A program made the position numbers and the translations under genes. Shown here piece by piece: positions 33,847 through 43,084 of a stretch of DNA of 64,000 nt. The stretch covers positions 1 through 64,000 of the forward strand of contig CAVOXO010000005.1 in assembly GCA_963700425.1 (NCBI GenBank), given 5' to 3'. This stretch comes from CAVOXO01 sp963700425. GTDB taxonomy: Bacteria > Actinomycetota > Acidimicrobiia > Acidimicrobiales > Microtrichaceae. Under the pieces are notes generated by a model, which was given only the letters and a program-made list of their open reading frames with translations, did not search any database and was not told where the DNA came from. Within the stretch, counting starts at the first letter, position 1; the number at the start of each line of letters is the position of its first letter.

Positions 33847-36021
33847 ATGGCGACCGCGACCACCCAGACCTTCTGTCGGATCTGCGAGGCCGGGTGCGGC
33901 CTCACCGTGACCACCGACGGCGACCGCGTCGTCCACATCGAGCCCGACAGGGACCACGTCGGCTCCCACGGCTACGCCTGTGTGAAGGGGATCCGCTTCG
34001 GCGAGCTCCACCACTCCCCCGACCGCCTCGATCACCCGATGAAGCGGGTCGGCGACCAGTGGATCGAGATCTCCTGGGATCAGGCGCTGGCGGAGATCTC
34101 CGAGAAGGTCAACGACATCCGATCCCGCCACGGCAACGACGCCGTCGCCGGGTACCTCGGCAACCCCGCGGCGTTCGGTGCCCTCCATTCGATGGCCTTC
34201 CACGGGTTCATGCTGGGACTGGGCACGACCAACGTCTACTCCTCGGCGTCGCAGGACCTGACCAACAAGTACCTCGTGGCCCAGCGCATGTACGGGGTGC
34301 CCCTGCTCCAACCCATCCCCGACCTGGACCGGGCCCGGTTCGTGATGTTGCTGGGCACCAACCCCCACATCAGCCAGATGAGCGTGGTGCAGGCACCCAA
34401 GGCCACCCAGCGCCTCAAGGCCGTCGTCGAGCGCGGCGGCCGGGTGATCCACGTCAACCCCCGACGCACCGAGACGGCCCGGGCCGTGGGCGAGCAGGTC
34501 TTCATCCGCCCGGGCACCGACGTCTTCCTCCTCGCCTCGTTCCTCCATGAGCTGCTGGCCGGCGACCACGTCGACCACGACCTGGTGCGGCGCCACACCG
34601 TCGGCTTCGGCGCCCTCCGACCGGTGGTGGCCGCGTGGACGCCGGAGCGGACCGCGGCGGTGACCGGCGTGCCGGCCGAGGTGCTCCGTGAGCTGGTCGC
34701 CGCGTACGCCGCGGCCGACGGCGCGGTGCTGTACTCGTCGACCGGGGTGAACATGGGCCCGCAGGGGACGTTGGCCTACTGGTTCCTCAACGTGATCAAC
34801 GCCGTGTCGGGCAACCTCGACCGGCCGGGCGGCGCGGTGGTGCGCACCCCCCGGCTCGACTTCCCCAAGATGATGAAGGCCACCGGAGTGGGCATGCACC
34901 GCGGCCGCTCCCGCATCGGTGGGTTCGAGATGATCCTCGACACCTATCCCGACCTCGACTCTCCCCGACGAGATCCTCACCCCCGGCGACGGTCAGATCC
35001 GGGCCCTTGTTCGTCAGCGCCGGCAACCCGGCCCTGTCGGCCCCGAACGGGCCCCGGATGGAGGCGGCCCTCGACGAGCTCGACCTGCTGGTCTGCATCG
35101 ACATGTTCCGCAACGAGACCGCCAACCACGCCCACTACCTGCTCCCCGCGCAGTCGTGGCTCGAGCGGCCCGACATCCCCTACGTCCACGCCTTCGCCGG
35201 ACTCCAGCTCGACCCGTGGATGCAGTACACCCCCGCCGTCGTCCCCCCGGCCGCGCAACGACGGGAGGAGTCGTGGATCTACCGCCGCCTCGCCGCCGCG
35301 TGCGGGGTGCCGATGATGGGCAACCGGCTCCAGGCGCTGCCGTTCGCCGCTGGCCGACGCGCTGGCCCGCCTGCCCGTCGTCGGCCGCCGGCTCGAGCTG
35401 ACCGACGACCGGCTGTTGAACGTCGTGTTGGCGGCGGCCCGGCTCCGCCCGTCGGCCGTGCGGGCGGCACGGCACGGGCTGCGAACCGACGACCGGCCGC
35501 CGGGAGGTGAGTTCCTGGGAAAGAGGGTCATGACCGACGACGGGAAGGTGCAGCTGGCCCCCGTCGACTTCGTCGCCCACGCCCGCATCCTCGCCGTGGA
35601 CTACGAAACCGAGCTCGCCACGGCCGACCAACTCCGGTTGATCACCCGCCGCGAGCGGCACAGCCACAACACCTGGACCCACAACGCGGAGGCGTTCGTC
35701 GGCGGCACTCGGTCCACCAACAAGGTGTTCGTGCACCCCGACGACGCGGCCCGGGCCGGGCTCACCGATGGCGACCGGGCCGTGGTCCGCTCCGCCACCG
35801 GTGAGATCACCCTGCCGGTCGCGCTGGACGAGGACCTCATGGCCGGGGTGATCGCCGTGCCGCACGGCTGGGGGCACAGCCGGGCCGACGGGCTCGCGGT
35901 CGCCCAGGCCGCCCCGGGGGAGAACGCCAACGTCCTCTCACCCGACGGGCCCGACGCCTGCGAGCCCCTGTCGGGGATGGCCCGCCTGACCGCCATCCCC
36001 GTGGAGCTGGAGAAGGCCTGA
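33847..36021 (+). CDS. Molybdopterin-dependent oxidoreductase (formate-dehydrogenase/BisC-like, three frameshifts)
   Basis: A large subunit of about 725 residues. The N-terminal [4Fe-4S] site is complete (FCRICEAGCGL with C-x2-C-x3-C, then YACVKG). The bis-MGD-binding body has LHHSPDRLDHPMKR, YSSASQDLTNKY where catalytic loops occur, RFVMLLGTNPHISQ and VNPRRTETA. The C-terminal cofactor-lid domain (KVFVHPDDAARAGLTDGD, HGWGHSRADG) is intact. Breaks near 34962, 35007 and 35350 are all single-base insertions. No electron-transfer or membrane subunit flanks it, so it probably uses a soluble partner. The substrate cannot be named; many actinobacterial members remain uncharacterised. Confidence 0.87.
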
Positions 36022-36046
36022 CCGACCTTGGCGTTCCGGAGTTGGC

Positions 36047-36067
36047 GTCAGGGGTCATCGGTAGAGT
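36047..36067 (+). promoter_or_regulatory. Conserved upstream element of the HNH gene
   Basis: GTCAGGGGTC (36047..36056) begins 28 bp before the ATG, and TAGAGT (36062..36067) occupies -13 to -8. The arrangement is the same as upstream of the HNH gene at 19820, including the CAC directly before the start codon. Confidence 0.5.
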
Positions 36068-36074
36068 CGTACAC

Positions 36075-37405
36075 ATGTTCGAGGCAGTGACCGGGTTGAT
36101 GGCCGACACGGCCGACGCGACCGACGACGAATCGTCGGGTCTGAGCGACACCGACCTGTTGGCCGCCATCGACGAGCTGATCCGCCTGGGTCGGCGGGTC
36201 GATGCCATGGCCGCCCGGATGCTGGCGATCGCCGATGCCCGCGGATCATCCGACGTCGTGTCCGGCCACCGCACCGCCGCCTGGGTGTCGCACACCACCC
36301 GCGACGCGAAGCGCGCCGCTCATCAGCGAGTGCGAGCGGGACGGGGCTGCCGGCAACTCCCGATCGTCGCGTCCGCATGGGCCGACGGTCGCCTGTCGAT
36401 CGACCACGTCACCGTGTTGTCCCGCGCGGTCGCCAACCCTCGCGTCGCCGACCACCTCATCGGCCTGCAGGAGTTGTTGGTGGAACGCGCCGAGGAGGTC
36501 CCCTTCGAGATGTGGCGGACCGAAATGTTGGGCATCGTCGAGACCCTCGACGCCGACGGGTCGTTCCGCCCCGACCAGCCCGATGCACCGTCGGTGCTGC
36601 ACCTCCTGCCGCTCTTCGATGGATCGACCCAACTCCACGCCGAGCTGTCCCCCGCCGACGCCGCCGTCGTGTCGAAGGCGCTCCACGACGAAGCCGACCT
36701 GCTGTTCCGCCGCTACTCCCGCGACCGCGACGAATCCGGCGGCGAGGTAGGGGTTCCGCCGCGAGGACAGTTGCTGGCCGAAGCGCTGGTGTCGTTGTGC
36801 CGCAAGGGCACTGCGGTCGACCTCGACACCACCGCCCCCGCGGAACCGAAGCCGTCATCGTCATCCGCGCCGAATCACCCCACACCGCCACGGTGAACGG
36901 GAGCTCTGCCGACGTCGCGGACCGACACCTCCTCGGACTGCTGTCCGACGCCAACTGGCGGCGAATCGTGTTGGACGCCAACGGCGACGTGCTCGACCTC
37001 GGCCGGACCCGCCGGCTCGCCAACCGGGCACAGCGGCGGGCCCTCGAGATCCGAGACGGCGGGTGCGTGTTCCCCGGATGCGACGCGCCCCCCTCCTGGT
37101 GCGACGCCCACCACCTCACCCGTTGGGACGACCACGGCACCACCGACATGGCCAACCTCGTGCTCCTCTGTCGACATCACCACGGGGTTGTGCACCGCAA
37201 GGGTTGGGCCTGGGCGCTCGATAGCGACAACCGAGTCCGCTGGACCACCCCCGCCGGTGTCGAACTCATCAGCCAACGCCACCGACAATCGTCGACCTTC
37301 ACGCCCCCTCGAGGCACCGGGCGACGGCGACGGATACCCCCGAACGCCGACCCCGACAGGGCAACCCGATCCGACCCGGCGCCTCCACACAGGAACGTGG
37401 CCTGA
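36075..37405 (+). CDS. DUF222 / HNH endonuclease family protein (one frameshift)
   Basis: A family member of about 443 residues. DUF222 part: IDELIRLGRRVDAMAARML, RAAHQRVRAGRGCRQLP; nuclease part: CVFPGCDAP, CDAHHLTRWDDHG and LLLCRHHHGVVH. It aligns throughout with the gene at 19820..21100. Near 36845 one C is missing from a C-run, shifting TTAP to RGTEAVIVI; everything else is conserved. The tail after the HNH is longer and Pro/Arg rich. Its TGA overlaps an ATG of the next frame by one base. Confidence 0.85.
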
Positions 37406-37472
37406 TGGCGCGCCGGTTCAGCCGCCGTCGGTCATCGCCTTCGTGGCGTTCGAGTTCTCGTGGGGTGCCACG

Positions 37473-37478
37473 TACCAT
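37473..37478 (+). promoter_or_regulatory. -10-like box of the GH5 gene
   Basis: TACCAT ends 7 bp before ATG 37486, matching the leaderless arrangement at padR (also TACCAT), tetR and the HNH genes. It supports ATG 37486 over the upstream ATG 37405. Confidence 0.4.
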
Positions 37479-37485
37479 CGTCGAC

Positions 37486-38965
37486 ATGGGTCGCTGGGCC
37501 GTCGGTGTTGTCGCCGCTCTTCTCGTTGCGTCGACGGCGTGCGTTCCCCCTGGCCGCACCACCTGGTCCACGTTTCCGGCGAGCGATCAGGCTTTGGTCG
37601 TCCCGAGCGCCGGCGAGGTCAACGGTCCGCTGCGCATCGACGGGGCCAAGTTGGTCGACGTGGACGGGCGCACCGTCGTGCTGCGGGGAACGAACCTGGT
37701 GGTGAAATCGGAGCCGTACCTCGCTCCCACCCTGTCGGAGTCGACCACGGCGACGTGGCCCCAGGTCTTCGACGGCGACGACTTCGACGCTCTGGCCGTC
37801 AACGGCTTCAACGCCGTCCGGCTCGGGGTCTGGTACAGCAAACTCGCGCCCGCAGTCGGCACCATCGACGAGGACTACCTCGCCCGGGTCGAGGAGGCCG
37901 TTCGGGTCTTCGAGGACCACGGGATCTACGTGTTGTTGGACTTCCACCAGGACGTCTTCCACGGCATGCCCGAGTGGGCGACGACCGCCGAGGCCGCGGT
38001 CCTCGACGATGCCGCGCCGGCCTTCCTGGCGTCGATCGGGTGGGCGGCGCAGTACATCGAGCCCGCGGTCACTTCGACAATGGGATGACCTGCTCGCCGA
38101 CGTCGACACCGCCACCACGCCGGGCGTGTCGATGTGGGACGCCCTCGGTGGTGCCGCCGCGGCCATGGCGGAACGCTTCGAGGGCCGGCCCAACATCGCC
38201 GGCATCGAGATCCTCAACGAGCCCTTCCCCGGGGTCGACTACCCGCGCTGCGTCGTGGGCGGCTGCGGGGACGTGGAGCTCCGACTCCTCGCCGGCTATC
38301 AGAAGGTCACCGATGCGGTCCGATCGGTGGCTCCCACCATTCCCCTGTGGGCCGAGCCGATCATCTCCGCCCCGCACTACGGCGGCACGACCATGGCGAG
38401 GCCCGCCGGAGACGGGATCGGGTTCGCCTGGCACACCTACTGCAACGGAACCGACGGTGGAGAGCTGAAGCCGGTCGATCCCGCCGAGGAGGCCCGGTGC
38501 AACCTGATGATCGAGACGGCTCACGCCCGTGCGGCCTCGCGGGGCCAGGTCTGGAACGCCCCCACGCTGATGACGGAATTCGGCGCGTCGGTGAGCCCCC
38601 TCGACGTCAACCTGGTCACCTCCACTGCGGATGAGTACTTCGGTTCGTGGCTGTACTGGGCATACGGCTATCCGACCGGGTCACAACAGATCGAGAGCGC
38701 ACTGAATCGGGTGTACCCCGAGGCCACGTCGGGTACGCCGTCGTCGTTGTCGTTCGACCGGTCGACCGGTCACGCGACGTACCGCTACACCGCGTCGGGA
38801 TCCGCTCCGACGGTCCTGTCGATTCCCCCTCGTCACTTCCCCGACGGCTACGACGTGACCGTCTCCGGGGGAACGGTGACCTCGGTGCCGAACTCGGCAC
38901 ACCTCGATGTCGAGGCGCCCCCGGGAGCGATCGTCTCGGTCGACATCGTTCGACGAACCCCCTGA
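37486..38965 (+). CDS. GH5-family glycosidase lipoprotein (endoglycoceramidase-like, frameshifts)
   Basis: About 490 residues. A signal peptide with lipobox (VASTACVPPG) anchors it outside the membrane. Catalytic-domain landmarks of GH5: GTNLVVKSEPYL at the start of the barrel, FNAVRLGVWYSKLAP, LLDFHQDVFHG, the acid/base Glu in IEILNEPFPG, WHTYCNG and the nucleophile Glu in LMTEFGAS. The DFHQD motif and the beta-sandwich-like end (HFPDGYDVTVSGG) resemble endoglycoceramidase-type enzymes that cut glycolipids; the substrate is inference. Two missing bases near 38070-38085 break the frame; restoring them gives HFDNWDDL, which fits the family. Confidence 0.85.
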
Positions 38966-39065
38966 CCTCAGCCCTTCGATTCACCCCCGAGGGAACTTCT
39001 CGCACAGCGGCGTCGTCGTATCTCGCGTCGGACTGTCCGGCGCGGGGTCACGAGGGGAATCACTC

Positions 39066-40432
39066 ATGTGGGGAGCAACGACAACGTCGACGGGCGCATC
39101 GGGTGAACGGCACCGACGATCACGGTCCCGATCGGGCGTCGCCGGCATCTCCGTCGCGCTGATGGTCATCGCCGGCGCGTGCGGTGGGGCGGCCCAGGTC
39201 GTCGGCGGGCAACGCTCCGCCTCCGACGGTGGCTGGATCGACGGTCCACCGGACATGGACGCTCCGACGGCCGGCGCGGGGACAGCCGCATGGACGCAGA
39301 AAGTGCCCCGGGCGCCGACTACTCCGCGGCGGAGGACGACGGGGCCTCGGCCCCCGTCGATGGGTCGCCGTTGCGCGCCGGGAACATCGACGACAACGAC
39401 GACGTCGAGGGGTTCGTCTCCTATCTGGCGCGGGTGGCGGACGCCGGCGTGCCGTTCCGACCGCTCGACCCCACGGGACGGGTGGAGGTCACCGTCATCG
39501 ACGGCGATGACCGACCGGTGGCTGGTGCCGCCGTGGTGGTCTCCGAGAGCGACGACGAGGTGGTGACCCTGCACACCACCGCCGACGGTTCGACCCGCTT
39601 CCACCCCCGTGCCCATGGCACCGACGGTGGCCCCTTCACGGTGGCGGTCGGCGACTCCACCGCCGAGGTCGAACCGGGAGGCGCCGTGACGATCGAGATC
39701 GACTCGGCTCTTGGGGCGCCCGTCGTGGTTCCCCTCGACATCGCCTTCGCCATCGACACCACCGGCTCGATGGGCGACGAGCTCGAACGGATGAAGACGA
39801 GCGTGGCGTCGGTGGTCGAACGGATCGAAGCCCTGCCCGGCACCCCCGACGTTCGCCTGGCCATGACCGCCTATCGCGACGAGGGCGACGCCTTCGTCAC
39901 CGCGACTCATGACTTCACCTCTGATGTGGCCGCATTCCGCGAAGCGCTGGGCGAGCTGCGCGCCGACGGTGGCGGCGACACGCCCGAGGCCGTCGACGAG
40001 GCGCTCGCCGACGTCCTCGACAAGCCGACGTGGCGGAACGCCGGCGAGGCCACCCAACTCGTCTTCCTGATCGGCGACGCCGGCGGCCACCCCGAGCGTG
40101 ACGTGCCACGGCCCTACACCGACTCCATGAAGGATGCAGCGGCGCGGGGCATCAAGATCATCCCCATCGCCGCCTCGTCCACCGATGACCAGGCCGAGGT
40201 GGCCTTCCGCCAGATGGCGCAGTTCACCGGCGCCCGCTTCGTGTTCCTCGCCTACGGCGCCGGCGGCGCGGCGGTGGGCGGGTCAACCGACATCGCCTCC
40301 ACCGACTACGAGGAGCTGAGCCTCGACGACCTGATCGTGCGGCTGGTCGCCGACGAGCTCACAGCCCGGACCGGCACTCCGGTCACCGTGCCGCCCGCGC
40401 CGACCACGTCGACCATCCCGCCTGGCCAATAG
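39066..40432 (+). CDS. VWA-domain lipoprotein (one frameshift)
   Basis: About 455 residues. GAGGGGAA precedes the ATG. A basic twin-Arg-rich start leads to a lipobox (VIAGACGGA), an acidic low-complexity linker, then an Ig-like strand repeat (GRVEVTVIDGDDRPVAGAAV) and a von Willebrand A domain with MIDAS DIAFAIDTTGSMGDE, TAYRDEGD and FLIGDAGGHPE. The VWA fold binds metal and protein partners; this is an extracellular protein of unknown ligand. A shift near 39298 separates signal peptide and body. It ends in a Pro/Thr-rich tail. Convergent with an SDR across a hairpin. Confidence 0.8.
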
Positions 40433-40436
40433 CCGC

Positions 40437-40466
40437 GACGATCACCGCGCCGTGGCGGGGATCGTC
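40437..40466. terminator. Hairpin between convergent genes
   Basis: A 7-bp stem (GACGATC with GATCGTC), one mismatch, 4 more pairs and a 6-base loop lie exactly between the stop of the VWA gene (+) and the stop of the SDR (-). It could terminate transcription from both sides. No U-tract. Confidence 0.55.
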
Positions 40467-41413
40467 ACGCCAGCGGGCCGAAGTCGGCTCCGGTGAGTTC
40501 CACCGAGACGTCCCACAGACGGCGGGCCGACATCGGCGTCCTTCGGCCCGGTCGGTCATGCCGACCGTGACGGGATGGCCGGCCTGTTCGGCGAAGCCAC
40601 CCGGCCCGAGATAGTCGCCGCCCACCACGTCGGGGTCGACCGCGGCCCGCAACGTCGGCAGCGCGCCCATCGCCGCGCTCTGCATGAATCCGGTCCACGA
40701 TCGGTTCGACCGCGAACACGATCGTGTTGAGGATGCCGCCGGGGTTCTCGTGGCCGAGGTTGGTGTTCGACCCGCCCGGGATGGGCAGCCACCGCGATGG
40801 TCGACGAGCCGGCTGCCTCGAGGCGGCGTTGCAGTTCGATGGTGAACAACAGGTTGGCGAGCTTCGACTGGCAAGTACGCCCGCCACGGCCGATAGCGGC
40901 TCTCGCTCTGGAGATCATCGAAGTCGATGCGGCCCGAACCGGTGGCCCGTGCTGCTGACCGTCACCACCCGCGACCCCTCGGTCGACAACAGAGCGGCGC
41001 AGCAGGTGGGCGGTGAGCGCGAAGTGGCCCAGGTGGTTGACGCCGAACTGGGTCTCGAACCCCTGGGCGGTGGTGCCCCGCGGGGTGGCCATCAGCCCGG
41101 CGTTGTTGACGAGCAGGTCGAGCCGGTCGTGAGCGTCGGGAACTGCGTCGGCCGCCTCGGCGACCGACTCGAGATCGCCCAGGTCCATGACCAGCACCTC
41201 GACCGACCCCGACGGGTCGAGGGCGTTGATCTGAACCTCGGCCTCCGCGGCCTTCTCCGCGTTGCGGCAGGCCAACACGACGTGCGCGCCGTGCTGGGCC
41301 AGCGCCCGGGCGGCCTCGAACCCGATACCGCTGTTGGCGCCGGTGATGAGCGCCACCCGCCCGCTCTGGTCGCCGATGTCGTCCTCGGTCCACGTCGCTT
41401 CGCTGGTGCCCAT
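40465..41413 (-). CDS. Short-chain dehydrogenase/reductase (several frameshifts)
   Basis: An SDR of about 310 residues of the same retinol-dehydrogenase-like subgroup as at 21152: GRVALITGANSGIGFEA, LACRNAEKA, NNAGLMATP, FGVNHLGHFALT, CQSKLANLLF (part of YxxxK) and AAHPGGSNT after frame joining. It ends RLWDVSVELTGADFG. At least five breaks lie between about 40955 and 40540, the densest frameshift cluster in the window. Start ATG 41413 follows an in-frame ATG 24 bp upstream that is also possible. Substrate unknown. Confidence 0.78.
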
Positions 41414-41557
41414 CGATCTCCTCGTCATCCGACTCACGTGCGGCTACTTGATCGCGCCCCTCCTCGGGCGTCAAGCGTGGCGACATCGTCGCGGGGAATG
41501 CAGCCCGCGCGGTTCCGGTTCGATCCGGGTGACCCGACCCCGAACAAGGACATGGCC

Positions 41558-41971
41558 ATGACAGACGTGAACGACTGGAACGCACAGATCATCGAGGAAT
41601 TCCGAGCCAACGGCGGGAAAGTCGGTGGACAGTTCGAGGGCGCGCCGCTGCTCCTCCTCCACACCACCGGGGCGAAATCAGGCCAGGAGCGGGTCAGCCC
41701 GATGATGTACCAGGCGGTCGGCGATCACTACGCGGTCTTCGCCTCCAAAGCCGGGGCGGACACCAACCCCGACTGGTTCCACAATCTGATGGCCCATCCC
41801 GACGCGACGATCGAGGTCGGCACCGACACGGTGGATGTCACCGCCCGGGTCACCGCCGGGGACGAACGCGAGGAGATCTGGACCACCCAGAAGGAGCACT
41901 TCCCGGGGTTCGCCGACTACGAACGCGCCACCGCTCGCGAGATCCCCGTGGTCGTCCTCGAGCCCCGCTGA
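41558..41971 (+). CDS. Deazaflavin (F420)-dependent nitroreductase-like protein
   Basis: A 137-residue Ddn-family split barrel: NAQIIEEFRANGGKVGGQFE, LLLLHTTGAKSGQERVSPM, FASKAGADTNPDWFHNL and the end REIPVVVLEP. These strands form the F420-binding barrel in the family. AAGGA lies 7 bp before ATG 41558, favouring it over ATG 41552. It is more distant from the copy at 22148..22579 than a recent duplication would be. Divergent from the SDR at 40465..41413. Confidence 0.88.
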   Translation: MTDVNDWNAQIIEEFRANGGKVGGQFEGAPLLLLHTTGAKSGQERVSPMMYQAVGDHYAVFASKAGADTNPDWFHNLMAHPDATIEVGTDTVDVTARVTAGDEREEIWTTQKEHFPGFADYERATAREIPVVVLEPR

Positions 41972-42001
41972 TCGCGGGGCCCGGAGCGCGCACCGCCGGC
42001 G

Positions 42002-42499
42002 TCAGCCGCCCTGGGCCGCCAGGTGGGTGACGAGCTTGTCGATGGCCATCGTCCAACCGGCAGCACCGGGTGACTCGGCGGGTACGCCGGCGTGGGTCAT
42101 CACCATCTTCGTGCCGGCGCCGGCGCGGCTCGAGCTCGACGATGATCTCGGTGAACGTGGGGTGCCCCTCGGGCATGCCCATGTCGGCGGGCGACTTCAC
42201 GTTGCCGTTCTCGTCGGCCATGGCCTCGGTGTAGACGAGGCGAGTGATCGGGCGTGACCTCGCGGTATTCGCCGGTGAACCACATCTGCATGGGACCGCC
42301 CGGGGTCTCCATCTCCATGCACACCAGACGAGAACCCCCGACCCGAACGTCCATCCTGGCAACGGGGATCGAGGCACCTGTCGGGTCCGTACCAGGCGGC
42401 GAAGTGCTCGGGATCGGTCCACATCTGCCAGACGAGCTCGGCGGGAGCGTCGAGGGTGCGTTCGATCACCACGTCCTTCTGGGCGGCGTCATCGGTCAT
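42002..42499 (-). CDS. AHSA1-like SRPBCC protein (several frameshifts)
   Basis: About 165 residues of an activator-of-Hsp90-like SRPBCC protein: VIERTLDAPAELVWQMWTDP and EHFAAWYGPD start the fold, WFTGEYREVTP and RLVYTEAMADENGN are central strands, FTEIIVELEP follows and GWTMAIDKLVTHLA closes it with the long C-terminal helix. Breaks lie near 42365, 42330, 42245 and 42120. The ATG overlaps the end of the ArsR gene. ArsR plus AHSA1 pairs are common in actinobacteria and other phyla; ligand unknown. Confidence 0.8.
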
Positions 42500-42897
42500 G
42501 GTCGGTACCTGTCTTTCGTTGCCGGTGTTGTTGGTTCTGGAGTTGCTGGATGTAGTCGTCCATGCGGTCGAAGCGGGCCTCCCAGACCGGGCGATACTGC
42601 TCGGCCCACGTCGAGACCTCTTCGAGTGGCGCGGCGTCGAGGGTGCACGGGCCGGAACTGGGCCCGCTGACCCCGGACGATCAGACCCGCCCGTTCGAGC
42701 ACCTTGAGGTGCTTGGAGATGGCGGGCAGCGACATGTCGAAGGGCTCGGCCAGTTCGTTGACGTTGGCCTCGCCGTCGGCGAGTCGGGCCAGGATCGCCC
42801 GCCGGGTGGCGTTGGCCAGGGCGGCGAACGTCTCGCTCAGGCGGTCCTCTTCCATCGACATCGTCATCGCCACGGCCCACCCCCTGTTGTTATCCAT
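42489..42897 (-). CDS. ArsR family transcriptional regulator (one frameshift)
   Basis: A winged-helix repressor of about 135 residues: ETFAALANATRRAILARLAD, VNELAEPFDMSLPAISKHL (recognition helix) and KVLERAGLIVRG. No metal-binding ELCVCD-type motif is present, so it is of the non-metal, AHSA1-linked kind. A shift near 42650 moves the C-terminus to RPCTLDAAPLEEVSTWAEQY and its stop, which overlaps the AHSA1 start by about 11 bp. ATG 42897 lies right after AT-rich operator-like DNA; ATG 42867 is a later alternative. Confidence 0.85.
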
Positions 42898-42900
42898 CTG

Positions 42901-42925
42901 GTTAATTAACTGACTAGGAAACTAG
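42901..42925. promoter_or_regulatory. arsR operator/promoter region
   Basis: The perfect palindrome GTTAATTAAC (42901..42910) ends 3 bp upstream of the arsR ATG and includes a -10-like TTAATT read on the - strand. A second inverted repeat, CTAGGAAACTAG, follows at 42914..42925. This is the most AT-rich spot for kilobases and a good autoregulation site. Confidence 0.5.
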
Positions 42926-43084
42926 CGAGACCGCGGAGCGCCGTCAAGGGTCGGCACCGATGCGCGCCCGGTGATGCTGGCACCACCCCCGCCACGCCGG
43001 GTCGCACGGTTGCCGGACCGCCCGTCGCGTTCGACGATGGAACCCCGGACAACGAGGGTGCAGCCGGACGGAGCCGGTGCGACC

